Below are positions 15,624 to 24,020 of a stretch of DNA of 51,783 bases, piece by piece (position 1 is the first letter of the stretch; every line of letters begins with the position of its first letter). The stretch is from NCBI GenBank assembly GCA_031366005.1, contig JANLZB010000073.1, forward strand, positions 1 to 51,783, written 5' to 3'. The notes beneath the pieces are model-generated. The model saw only the letters and a list, made by a program, of their open reading frames with translations, was not told where the DNA came from and searched no databases. The position numbers and the translations under genes were made by a program. The DNA is from JANLUX01 sp031366005. GTDB lineage: Bacteria; Bacteroidota; Bacteroidia; AKYH767-A; OLB10.

Positions 15624-17742
15624 GTTCTTGTATGAACGCCCCCTTGTCGGGAACGGAATAGCAATTTAATTTTAAAGAATCCGCTTCTTTCATCCACCTT
15701 TCCGATTTCCATTTCTTATTGGATGAATCAATGATAATTTGTGATGCTGAAATAAATTGACTTAAACGTTTTAACGTGACATGTGCATTTTCACTAAGCA
15801 ATAAAACATCTGCCTTTAACGGTTGTGATGGCACATTAACTCTTAATAATTTATTTGCATAAGAACTATCCACATGAACCCATTTTTGATCAGCAAAAAA
15901 TAGAAATGGAGGATCATAAAAATAATTAACTGACGCGTTATTTATTTCTGCTTTCGCAAACATTGCAGGCATCACCGTTGCATACAATCCGTTTTTCCAC
16001 CAGTGTTGCCTGATATGAAATCGCAATGCGTTTTTATCCTGATCCAATATCGTATCGCTAATAAAAATATTTTCACGACCATTTACCAGATCAATAGCTG
16101 AATGGTTATTGATGTTATACACAACCATTCGCTGCTGCTTATTAATCTTAAGGTTTTCCTGAATTTGAAGTACTACCAACAGGATTGAAATAAGCAGGAA
16201 ACCTTGCAACATGATTGCTCGTTTTTGCATCAGGTAAAACAAACCGAAAAATATCATTACATAAATGAGCCACGTTTCTAAAACCGTTATTGAAATTCCA
16301 TTGGTGACGGCATACGGTATCCGATCAACCAGCAATACAGTCTGATTAACAAACCATATTGCAAATGCACAAATTTTTGCAAGTATAACTCCAACATACT
16401 GCACCGATGCGAAACTCATCAGTGCAATGCAACCGTAAATAATTGCAGTTGTCACAGGAATGATAATAAGATTGGACACTACAAAAAGATTTGGAAACTG
16501 GTGAAAATAAAGCAGCCCTAATGGGAATGTCATCAACTGTGCACAGAGTGAAACAGACGTGATTGTCCATATTTGATGCAAAAGCCGGTTGGGCATAATT
16601 AATTGCGGAAATAATTTCGGATGGAGATAAACGATACCAAACACAGCGAGATAAGAAAGCTGGAAACCCACTTCTGTAATCATAAAAGGATTGTATAAAA
16701 GCAATACAAAAACGGAAACAACCAGCGTATTCATAATTCCTGAATTACTTTTTAACCATTGCCCGATAATTACAATACTCAACATGGCAGCTGATCGTAA
16801 TACTGATGGGGAGAATCCGGTAATCAATGCATACCACCATAAAAATGAAAGCAATAAAATGAAACGTAAAATTACACCCCACTTCCAGCGTTTCATCCAA
16901 CGGAGCAGCCATGTCAGCACTATAAAAATTGCTCCCACGTGCATTCCAGAAACAGATAAAACATGCAAAGCTCCGCTGCTTGCATAGGCATTAATCAACT
17001 CTGCATCCAATGCGTCTTCATAACCAATTACAAGTGCAGAAGCTACAGCAAACTCCCTCCGTTCAGGAATCATAGTATGTAATATGCTGATGAGATGATT
17101 TCTTAAATGATAAGCTGAACTTAAAATGGGTTGACCAATATTTTTATGAATGTGATCCCATTTTTTAGGAGCAAGATATACCTGTTGATAAACATTGTGA
17201 AAAGAAAGAAAACGTTTGTAATTAAACTCTTCAGGGTTTTGCGGAGGAGGGATTGCCTGTGGAGGAGATGCAAACACGAAACAATCACCATAAAACAAAG
17301 TAGTGTCAAACGCTTGTTTTGAAAAATAAATTAACAATTTTCCTGTTGTATTTTTCCAAACATTATTTTGTTTCACTGCTAAAATTTTTGCAACAGTTTT
17401 ATAGGAATTATTTTTTTCTACCAATGGTTCATCAACGCTTGCGAGGAAAAACGTTCCTTTATGATATTGAAAGTGCGAAGGCTGATTAGTTTCTTTCTCT
17501 GTATAAGAGCGAATACAACCAATGGAAAAAAACAACATGGTAATACTCGCTCCTGTTATCCACCGGTATTTCCATTGTAAAAGTGTGCTTTTCAAAAAAA
17601 ATGTAATGCACGTAATGGAAAGTGAAACAAGTAAACAAGTGATTAAAATTTCAAAAGAGAACGGGTAAAATAATTGCAGGACTATTCCTCCGGTAAAAGG
17701 AATTAACAAACGCAGTACAGGGGCTAAATTCCAGATTTTCAT
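15613..17742 (-). CDS. comEC: ComEC/Rec2 family DNA-uptake channel protein
   Basis: This 709-residue polytopic protein has an N-terminal hydrophobic region, a DUF4131-type periplasmic domain (about 60-200) and a competence domain with the conserved blocks ALVIGYEDALD, ALHVLSVSGMHVG and GFSPSVLRSAAM, then many helices. ComEC forms the inner-membrane channel that passes single-stranded DNA in natural transformation. The C-terminal region (about 530-709) looks like an MBL-derived domain but lacks a HxHxDH metal motif, so it is probably not an active nuclease. No other competence gene is in the window. Confidence 0.92.
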   Translation of the reverse strand: MKIWNLAPVLRLLIPFTGGIVLQLFYPFSFEILITCLLVSLSITCITFFLKSTLLQWKYRWITGASITMLFFSIGCIRSYTEKETNQPSHFQYHKGTFFLASVDEPLVEKNNSYKTVAKILAVKQNNVWKNTTGKLLIYFSKQAFDTTLFYGDCFVFASPPQAIPPPQNPEEFNYKRFLSFHNVYQQVYLAPKKWDHIHKNIGQPILSSAYHLRNHLISILHTMIPERREFAVASALVIGYEDALDAELINAYASSGALHVLSVSGMHVGAIFIVLTWLLRWMKRWKWGVILRFILLLSFLWWYALITGFSPSVLRSAAMLSIVIIGQWLKSNSGIMNTLVVSVFVLLLYNPFMITEVGFQLSYLAVFGIVYLHPKLFPQLIMPNRLLHQIWTITSVSLCAQLMTFPLGLLYFHQFPNLFVVSNLIIIPVTTAIIYGCIALMSFASVQYVGVILAKICAFAIWFVNQTVLLVDRIPYAVTNGISITVLETWLIYVMIFFGLFYLMQKRAIMLQGFLLISILLVVLQIQENLKINKQQRMVVYNINNHSAIDLVNGRENIFISDTILDQDKNALRFHIRQHWWKNGLYATVMPAMFAKAEINNASVNYFYDPPFLFFADQKWVHVDSSYANKLLRVNVPSQPLKADVLLLSENAHVTLKRLSQFISASQIIIDSSNKKWKSERWMKEADSLKLNCYSVPDKGAFIQELNQ

Positions 17743-17821
17743 TTCTTGACTTTAGGAAGTAGTTATCTTAGTCAGTGAGGTGAAAGTAAATAAAATCATT
17801 TAAACGCAATCTGATTTAATA

Positions 17822-17829
17822 TACTTTTG
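17822..17829 (+). promoter_or_regulatory. Candidate -7 box of the rhomboid gene
   Basis: TACTTTTG matches TAnnTTTG and lies 19 bases before the ATG at 17849. No convincing -33 element is seen. Confidence 0.45.
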
Positions 17830-17848
17830 AAAGCATACTATTTATCTT

Positions 17849-18454
17849 ATGACTTTAATAATTCTGGGAATAACCGTACTGCTTTCCATTCTTGCACTCA
17901 CCAATGAACAATTAATGCGCAAGTGGATATTTAATCCCTATCTCGTAAACAATCAGAAACAATGGTACCGGTTTTTTACCAGCGGATTTATCCATGCTGA
18001 CTGGATGCATTTGCTTGTAAACATGTTTGTGCTTTTTGGATTTGGTAAGGCAGTTGAAAGTTATTATGGTGCTTTGTTTGATGAAAAAGCAAGTTATTAT
18101 TTTGTTTTGCTTTACATGGGTGGCTTACTTATTTCGAGCGCTCCCACTTATGTAAAACATAAAAATGATGCATGGTATAATTCGTTGGGAGCATCCGGTG
18201 CTGTATCAGGAATTTTATTTGCAGCCATTCTTTTTGATCCCTGGCAAAAGGTTTATTTATTCGGAGTTCTTGGTATTCCCGGAATTATTTTAGGTCCGCT
18301 TTATCTTTTTTATGAATGGAGATCAGGACAACGTGCGCAGGATAATATTAATCATGATGCTCATTTCTGGGGAGCTGTTTTTGGAATACTCTTCACAATA
18401 ATTTTGAAACCCTCCATTGTTATTTATTTTCTTAACAGGTTAATGGAGCGCTGA
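17849..18454 (+). CDS. Rhomboid family intramembrane serine protease
   Basis: The 201-residue protein has about six membrane helices. The signature blocks are FTSGFIHADWMHLLVNMFVL (oxyanion-side His/Asn), SLGASGAVSG with the catalytic Ser in GASG, and NHDAHFWGAVFG with the catalytic His. Rhomboids cut membrane-anchored substrates within the bilayer. Nothing in the context identifies a substrate. The gene is followed by a repeat fragment (18473-18499), then an aminotransferase. Confidence 0.93.
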   Translation: MTLIILGITVLLSILALTNEQLMRKWIFNPYLVNNQKQWYRFFTSGFIHADWMHLLVNMFVLFGFGKAVESYYGALFDEKASYYFVLLYMGGLLISSAPTYVKHKNDAWYNSLGASGAVSGILFAAILFDPWQKVYLFGVLGIPGIILGPLYLFYEWRSGQRAQDNINHDAHFWGAVFGILFTIILKPSIVIYFLNRLMER

Positions 18455-18472
18455 TTTTGAATTAAAAAAATA

Positions 18473-18499
18473 CGTCATTGCGAGGAACGAAGCAATCTC
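18473..18499 (+). repeat. Fragment of a GTCATTGCGAGG-type palindromic repeat
   Basis: The sequence CGTCATTGCGAGGAACGAAG plus CAATCTC matches, with one difference, the first arm of the hairpin at 23916-23979. Only one arm is present here. It lies directly before the aminotransferase gene and contains an in-frame TTG at 18478 that creates a false nine-codon N-terminal extension. Similar sequences are widespread in several bacterial genomes. Confidence 0.75.
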
Positions 18500-18504
18500 T
18501 AAGA

Positions 18505-19344
18505 ATGAAGCAGAATTATAACGGAAAAATACTAAGCGAAGAAGAATTGCAACTTCTTCAAAACAACCGTGCATTTTTATATGGTGATGGATTTTTTGAA
18601 TCAATGCGTTGGCAAAACAATCAAATTAATTTTTTTAATGATCATCTTGAACGTGTAAAAAAAGCATGCTCATTATTAAAATTGAAATCTCCTTTTCCCA
18701 TTGAATCATTACAGGAAAAAGTTAAAGCATTAGCTAACGCAAATCAAATTAAGGAAAGTGCGCGTGTACGGCTCATTATGTTTCGCAATAGCAACGGAAC
18801 TTATTTGCCGGATGAAAATAATACAGGTTACACAATTATCATTCAACCGTTACTAAAAAGCAATTATATTTTAAATGATAAAGGTTTACAGCTTGATTTT
18901 TATAGAGATCAAACCAAGTCATCGTCCTCCATCTCCACAATAAAATCATTGAATTGCAATGTAAGTGTATTGGGTTCAATTTATGCACAAGAAAATAAAT
19001 TGGATGATGTAATTTTATTTAACAATCATAATAAAATCATTGAAGCAACCGGTTCCAGCTTGTTCATTGTAAAAAATAACCAGGTTATCACTCCTCCGTT
19101 ATCTGACGGTTGTGCTGACGGAGTAATGCGAAAACAAATTTTTATTTGCGCCAGGCAATTAAACATTGAAGCCATTGAACAAAGTTTATCAGCAGAAGAT
19201 ATATTAAGTGCGGACGAAGTTTTTATTACAAATGTTGTACGTGGTATTCAGTGGGTGGAGTGGATTCAGGAAAAAAGATTTGAGAGAAAAGTTATCACAC
19301 TGTTATTTAATGCGCTCAATGTTCAATTAACTGCTGTGGCATAG
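18505..19344 (+). CDS. Class IV PLP-dependent aminotransferase (IlvE/PabC-like)
   Basis: With the ATG at 18505 the protein has 279 residues. The family motif GDGFFESMRWQNNQI is near residue 25, the PLP-binding Lys lies in STIKSLNCNVSVL, and IIEATGSSLFIVKNNQVITPPLSDGCADGVMR is the canonical C-terminal cofactor region. Fold class IV includes branched-chain aminotransferases, D-amino-acid transaminases and 4-amino-4-deoxychorismate lyase. The length and the ATGSSLFIV block are compatible with PabC or IlvE, and I cannot separate them. The upstream TTG at 18478 is rejected as the start because it lies in a repeat. Confidence 0.85.
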   Translation: MKQNYNGKILSEEELQLLQNNRAFLYGDGFFESMRWQNNQINFFNDHLERVKKACSLLKLKSPFPIESLQEKVKALANANQIKESARVRLIMFRNSNGTYLPDENNTGYTIIIQPLLKSNYILNDKGLQLDFYRDQTKSSSSISTIKSLNCNVSVLGSIYAQENKLDDVILFNNHNKIIEATGSSLFIVKNNQVITPPLSDGCADGVMRKQIFICARQLNIEAIEQSLSAEDILSADEVFITNVVRGIQWVEWIQEKRFERKVITLLFNALNVQLTAVA

Positions 19345-19399
19345 ATTTTTAAATGAAAGAACGTTTAAAGATTCTTAATCTTCAAAGAGATGTTGATTG

Positions 19400-19455
19400 T
19401 TAACATTTAGATAACATATCCCTAACCTGAGGCTAATAATTCTTTAATCTCTTTG
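19400..19455 (+). promoter_or_regulatory. Pho-box-like 11-bp repeat array and promoter of the phosphate operon
   Basis: TTAACAT (19400), ATAACAT (19411), CTAACCT (19422) and CTAATAA (19433) are 7-bp units spaced by 4 bp, giving an 11-bp period on one face of the helix. This is the architecture of PhoB/PhoP binding sites. A -7-like TCTCTTTG follows at 19448-19455 and there is no -33 TTTG, as expected if an activator replaces it. It lies 23 bases upstream of the porin gene that heads the phosphate locus. The last two units are degenerate. Confidence 0.6.
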
Positions 19456-19477
19456 CAGCGGAAAGAAAAACTTAAAA

Positions 19478-20881
19478 ATGAAAAAAACACTACTCAAATT
19501 AATTTGTCTTTTAACATTTGCAATTCTGACAAAACAAATTAAAGCACAGGAATCGGATGACACACTCACAGCTACTGTAGCAAAAAATTATTTTGATCTT
19601 GAAGCATTAAAAAAAATCAAAATCACCGGGTATATACAGCCGCAGTTTCAGTGGGCTGATTCGGCAGGAGAGCCTTCTTTCGGAGGAGGAAATTTTGCGT
19701 CAGGAGTTGATAAACGGTTTCAGTTGCGCGAATCACGTTTAAAAGTTACTTATGAAAATAATTTAACACAAGGTGTATTTCAAGTGGATGTGAGCGAGAA
19801 AGGTGTTGCAATTAAAGACATGTATGTTAAAATTTTGGATCCCTGGACGAAATGGTTCAGTCTTAAGGCTGGTATGTTCGATCGTCCGTTTGGATTTGAA
19901 ATTGGTTATTCATCCAGTCTTCGCGAATCACCCGATCGTGCACGAATGTCGCAGATACTTTTTCCCGGAGAACGGGATTTAGGCGCAGCATTGATTATTC
20001 AAGGTAAGAAAGGTGGTAGTTGGGAATGGATAAAATTTGAAGGAGGAATGTTTAATGGAACAGGCGCACCCGGACCTGGAATTAATGCAAGTGATTTTGA
20101 TAAATTCAAAGATTTTATTGGTCACTTATCTATCAACCGTAGCACGGCTTCTGAAAAATTCAAATATGGTTTAGGTATTTCATATTATGATGGCGGCTTC
20201 CGCCAGGATCAGGTTAACAGTTATAAATACGGAGCTGATTCGTTGGGTGTAAAAGGTTTTATCATTGATGTAAAAAAAGCAGATGTTGCTTCATCAGTGG
20301 CAGCACGAAAACCAATAAAAAGAAATTATGTGGGTTTTGATGCACAAATTAGTTTTGACTGGTTACCCGGAATCACCACTTTGCGTGGAGAATATATACA
20401 GGGCAAACAACCTGGAACTGCTGGTACAACAACAAGCCCTTCTGCGCCTTTTACAACTACAGTCAACAATACATTTGTTGTTAAAGACACGTCAGGCAAT
20501 TATCAAACTATTACTACCTCATCAACTATAGTAAGCGATTTATATTCGCGAAATTTTAACGGTGCGTATTTTTACTTTCTGCAAAATCTAATGCAAACCC
20601 CTTTGCAGTTAATTGTAAAATATGATTGGTATGATCCTAATACAGATGTGAAAGGAGATGAAATTGGTAAAGCAACCAAAAGCAGTAACACCGCTAAAAC
20701 AGGAGCAGCAGATATAAAGTTTTCTACTCTTGGTTTAGGTCTGGCTTATCGCTGGGATGCTAATATAAAATTTACTGCTTATTATGATATGGTAAAAAAT
20801 GAAACGAGTGCCAACTTACCGGGATACACTAAAGACCTTCATGATAATTTATTCACGCTGCGTATGCAGATTAAATTTTAA
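19478..20881 (+). CDS. OprP/OprO-like phosphate-selective porin
   Basis: The 467-residue protein has a signal peptide (about 1-24, ending KAQ) and a beta-rich body with aromatic girdles typical of a 16-strand porin, ending in LRMQIKF with the terminal Phe of outer-membrane proteins. Blocks such as GYIQPQFQW, RLKVTYEN, FDRPFGFEIGYSSS and RDLGAALI resemble the porin O/P family. It should pass phosphate across the outer membrane and heads the pst cluster, 30 bases before pstS. The Ser/Thr-rich stretch near 315-350 is probably a surface loop. Confidence 0.88.
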   Translation: MKKTLLKLICLLTFAILTKQIKAQESDDTLTATVAKNYFDLEALKKIKITGYIQPQFQWADSAGEPSFGGGNFASGVDKRFQLRESRLKVTYENNLTQGVFQVDVSEKGVAIKDMYVKILDPWTKWFSLKAGMFDRPFGFEIGYSSSLRESPDRARMSQILFPGERDLGAALIIQGKKGGSWEWIKFEGGMFNGTGAPGPGINASDFDKFKDFIGHLSINRSTASEKFKYGLGISYYDGGFRQDQVNSYKYGADSLGVKGFIIDVKKADVASSVAARKPIKRNYVGFDAQISFDWLPGITTLRGEYIQGKQPGTAGTTTSPSAPFTTTVNNTFVVKDTSGNYQTITTSSTIVSDLYSRNFNGAYFYFLQNLMQTPLQLIVKYDWYDPNTDVKGDEIGKATKSSNTAKTGAADIKFSTLGLGLAYRWDANIKFTAYYDMVKNETSANLPGYTKDLHDNLFTLRMQIKF

Positions 20882-20911
20882 TTCACAAACAATAAAATAA
20901 AAATAAACACA

Positions 20912-21739
20912 ATGAAAAAGATTAAATCAATTTTGTTACTTGCTTCAGTTGTATTAACTGTTCAAACAAGCAACGCCCAAAAAATTGTTGTAAAGGGAAG
21001 TGATACTGTTCTTCCGCTTGCTCAGAAAGAAGCAGAAACATTTATGAAATCAAAAACCGGGACAAGCATTACTGTTGTTGGCGGTGGAAGCGGAGTAGGC
21101 TTTGCCGCATTAGTGGATGGAACAACAGATATTGCAATGGCTTCGCGTAAAATTAAAATGGATGAGCGCATGAAATTGCAGGATGCTGGTAAATCATATA
21201 AAGAAGTAATTATCTCTAATGATGCGCTTGCAGTAGTTGTGAATAATGAAAATAAAATAAACCAGTTAACACGCGAGCAGTTGGAAGATATTTACACCGG
21301 TAAAATCACCAACTGGAAACAGGTGGGTGGTGATGATATGAAAATAATAGCTTATGCACGCGAAACTTCAAGCGGTACTTATGAATTCTTTAAAGAGCAT
21401 GTAATGAGTAAAAAGAATTATGCCTCAGGTTGTTTAAATATGCCTGCAACAGGCGCCATCATTCAATCCGTTTCAAAAACAAAAGGAGCAATTGGTTATG
21501 TGGGCCTGGCTTACTTAGAAAAAACAGTTAAGCCCATTGCTGTATCTTATGATAAAGGCAAAAATTATGTGAAGCCCACAGTAGAGAATGCAAAGAATAA
21601 AACATATCCGGTTGTTCGTCCGCTTTACTTTTATTACAATACCAAAGTGGAAAAAAATGTAAAGCCCTTTGTTGATTATGTGCTTTCCACCACAGGTCAG
21701 CAAATTGTTGACAAAGTGGGATATGTTTCACTGAACTAA
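20912..21739 (+). CDS. pstS: Phosphate ABC transporter periplasmic binding protein
   Basis: The 275-residue protein has a signal peptide (1-22, ending SNA) and no Cys after the cleavage site, so it is probably soluble, not lipidated. Phosphate contacts are visible as KGSDTVLP (29-35), GGGSGVGFAAL, DIAMASR and the RETSSGTYEFF loop (150-160). PstS captures inorganic phosphate and delivers it to PstCA. It belongs to the shorter class of PstS. A segment at 122-140 is echoed in the insert of the following PstC. Confidence 0.95.
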   Translation: MKKIKSILLLASVVLTVQTSNAQKIVVKGSDTVLPLAQKEAETFMKSKTGTSITVVGGGSGVGFAALVDGTTDIAMASRKIKMDERMKLQDAGKSYKEVIISNDALAVVVNNENKINQLTREQLEDIYTGKITNWKQVGGDDMKIIAYARETSSGTYEFFKEHVMSKKNYASGCLNMPATGAIIQSVSKTKGAIGYVGLAYLEKTVKPIAVSYDKGKNYVKPTVENAKNKTYPVVRPLYFYYNTKVEKNVKPFVDYVLSTTGQQIVDKVGYVSLN

Positions 21740-21799
21740 TTTTATCTTTATTAATTTTCGCATTTTGTCTAATAGAAATGCAGATTAATTTATTCTGAT

Positions 21800-22996
21800 T
21801 TGAAAAAAGTAATTGAGCGTATAGTTGAATTTATTTTGATGATAAGCAGTACTGTAACAACGCTTACAGTACTGCTTATCATTATTTTTCTTTTCAAGGA
21901 AGGAGGTGGGTTGTTTAATGAATCACCATTGGAAGGTGATAATGTGATTGCAATAAATCCTAATAATGCTGTTGAACATATTTCTTCCGAACAAATAAAA
22001 AATATTTTTGATCAGAAGATAACGCACTGGAAAGAGTTGGGTGGCAGTGATGATTCTATCTTGTTATTCTCCAACAGTTACATTGAAAACTATCTGACCG
22101 AAGATGAACTGGGAGAAAATTTTGAATTGCTTCCTCTTAAAATTGATTCTCTCCTGAATAAAAACCCTGGAATGCTTGCCGTGTTTTCAAAAAAATACAT
22201 GGCAAAAGACTTTCATAGTAAGTTAATCAACCTTGATAATGTTTCAATAGGTAGTTTTCTCTCTGGTAAAGAATGGTTTCCCACTGCGCAGCCTGCTGTG
22301 CAGTTAGGTGTGCTGCCAATTATCCTTGGAACATTATGGGTGAGTTTTATCGCGATACTTATTGCATTGCCTATCGGATTAGCAACTGCAATTTATATGG
22401 CAGAAGTGGCAAGCCTGAGAATGCGTAATATTTTAAAACCCGTTATTGAATTGCTGGCAGGAATTCCATCTGTTGTTTATGGTTTCTTTGGATTAGTAAT
22501 CATAGTTCCTTTGGTGCAAAATATGTTTCATTTAGATACAGGACAAACTGCCTTGACAGGAAGTATTCTTTTAGCCATCATGGCATTGCCTACTATCATT
22601 ACTGTTTCAGAAGATGCAATAAGAAATACGCCTCGAGCCATGAAAGAAGCAAGCCTTGCATTAGGTGCAAACCGCTGGCAAACAATTCAGCGTGTTACAC
22701 TTCCTTATTCCAGGTCAGGCATTGCTTCTGCTGCCATCCTGGGAATTGGCCGCGCTATCGGTGAAACAATGGCTGTGCTAATGGTTACAGGTAATGCGGC
22801 TGTGATACCTCATACTTTATTGCAACCTGTGCGCACTATTCCTGCGACAATTGCTGCTGAGTTAGGGGAAGCACCTCAGGGGGGAGTACATTACAAAGCA
22901 TTATTTGCATTAGGTTGCATTTTGTTTATTATCACCATGGTAATTAATATCTGGGTTGAGTTGATTTCAAGAAAAAGAAAAGCATCAAGAGGATGA
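21800..22996 (+). CDS. pstC: Phosphate ABC transporter permease PstC with PstS-like insert
   Basis: The 398-residue protein (TTG start) is about 90 residues longer than a typical PstC. The first membrane helix (about 12-33) is followed by a periplasmic stretch, about 40-165, and then the usual permease core with the EAA-type loop (EASLALGANRWQTIQRVTLPYSRSGI) and GRAIGETMAVLMVTGN. In the insert, residues 64-82 match PstS 122-140 at 10 of 19 positions, including KIT.WK..GG. The insert lacks the phosphate-binding Ser-Gly-Thr loop. PstC and PstA form the channel. Its stop overlaps the pstA start by 4 bp. Confidence 0.93.
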   Translation: MKKVIERIVEFILMISSTVTTLTVLLIIIFLFKEGGGLFNESPLEGDNVIAINPNNAVEHISSEQIKNIFDQKITHWKELGGSDDSILLFSNSYIENYLTEDELGENFELLPLKIDSLLNKNPGMLAVFSKKYMAKDFHSKLINLDNVSIGSFLSGKEWFPTAQPAVQLGVLPIILGTLWVSFIAILIALPIGLATAIYMAEVASLRMRNILKPVIELLAGIPSVVYGFFGLVIIVPLVQNMFHLDTGQTALTGSILLAIMALPTIITVSEDAIRNTPRAMKEASLALGANRWQTIQRVTLPYSRSGIASAAILGIGRAIGETMAVLMVTGNAAVIPHTLLQPVRTIPATIAAELGEAPQGGVHYKALFALGCILFIITMVINIWVELISRKRKASRG

Positions 22997-23847
22997 ACAA
23001 AAGAATTAAAGAACAAATTGCTTTCTGGTTGTTTCGTGTGCTGAGCTTCCTGGTGATTGCAGTTTTATTTTCCATTCTTGGATTTATCTTATTTAATGGA
23101 TTCAGTGCGCTTAGCTGGGATTTTATTTCAAAGATGCCGGAAGACGGTATGACCAAAGGAGGAATTTATCCTGCTATCATTGGCACGCTTTATTTAATTG
23201 CCGGAAGCATGTTGTTTGCCTTCCCGATTGGTGTGATGTCAGGAATTTACATCACGGAATATGCACGCGGAGGAATCATTAAGCGTTTTGTTAAGCTGAT
23301 GACAAATAATCTTGCCGGAGTTCCTTCTATCGTATTCGGACTTTTTGGAATGGCTTTGTTTGTTAATAAACTCAAATTTGGTGATTCCATTTTAGCAGGA
23401 TCTCTCACATTAGGTTTAATGGTGTTACCTGTAATTATTCGCACCACAGAAGAAGCATTGCTTGCTGTTGATAATGGATTCCGTCATGCGAGTTATGCAT
23501 TAGGTGGAACAAAATTGCAAACGATAACGCGGGTAGTGTTGCCAATGTCGTTACCAAATATTATTACAGGTATGATATTAAGTATTGGACGTGTATCAGG
23601 AGAAACAGCACCGATTTTATTTACAGTTGCAGCTTATTTCTTACCAAAACTCCCAACAAGCATTTACGATCAGGTGATGGCATTGCCTTATCACTTGTAT
23701 GTGATCTCAACCAGTGGTACAAACATTGAAGCATCGCGACCAATCGCTTATGGTACTGCTGTAGTTTTGATTTTAATAGTACTGATTTTAAATTTACTTG
23801 CAAATGCATTGCGTAAATTTTTAGGAAAGAAATATAAAATAAATTAA
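22993..23847 (+). CDS. pstA: Phosphate ABC transporter permease PstA
   Basis: This 284-residue protein has six membrane helices. Typical blocks are MTKGGIYPAIIGTLYLI, the GVPSIVFGLFGMALF motif, the EAA loop (ALLAVDNGFRHASYALGGTKLQTITRVVLPMSLPNIITG) and GRVSGETAPILFTV. It begins within the last codons of pstC (ATGA overlap), consistent with coupled translation of the two halves of the channel. It is normal in length and shows no insertion like that of PstC. Confidence 0.95.
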   Translation: MNKRIKEQIAFWLFRVLSFLVIAVLFSILGFILFNGFSALSWDFISKMPEDGMTKGGIYPAIIGTLYLIAGSMLFAFPIGVMSGIYITEYARGGIIKRFVKLMTNNLAGVPSIVFGLFGMALFVNKLKFGDSILAGSLTLGLMVLPVIIRTTEEALLAVDNGFRHASYALGGTKLQTITRVVLPMSLPNIITGMILSIGRVSGETAPILFTVAAYFLPKLPTSIYDQVMALPYHLYVISTSGTNIEASRPIAYGTAVVLILIVLILNLLANALRKFLGKKYKIN

Positions 23848-24020
23848 GTTATTAATTAACGAATGGATACGAATGTAACGAATGGTTTTACTGTCATTGC
23901 AAGTTACCTGCATATCGTCATTGAGAGGAACGAAGCAATCTCATGCTATGAAACGGATTGCTTCGTACCTCGCAATGAGGCGCATTTCCCTACTCCCTTC
24001 TCCCAACTCCCTATAATAGT
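23848..24020. repeat. Repeat-dense gap within the pst operon
   Basis: This 173-bp spacer separates pstA from pstB and holds three repeat types. First, direct ACGAATG-like units occur near 23858-23885. Second, a 22-bp stem (arms 23919-23940 and 23956-23977, 20 of 22 paired, 15-nt loop) belongs to the GTCATTGCGAGG family. Third, 23988-24011 reads CCC-TACT-CCC-TTCT-CCC-AACT-CCC, whose complement is a perfect four-run G3 motif with 4-nt loops. No gene is present. The spacer may lower or decouple pstB-phoU expression by RNA structure or processing. Confidence 0.8.
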
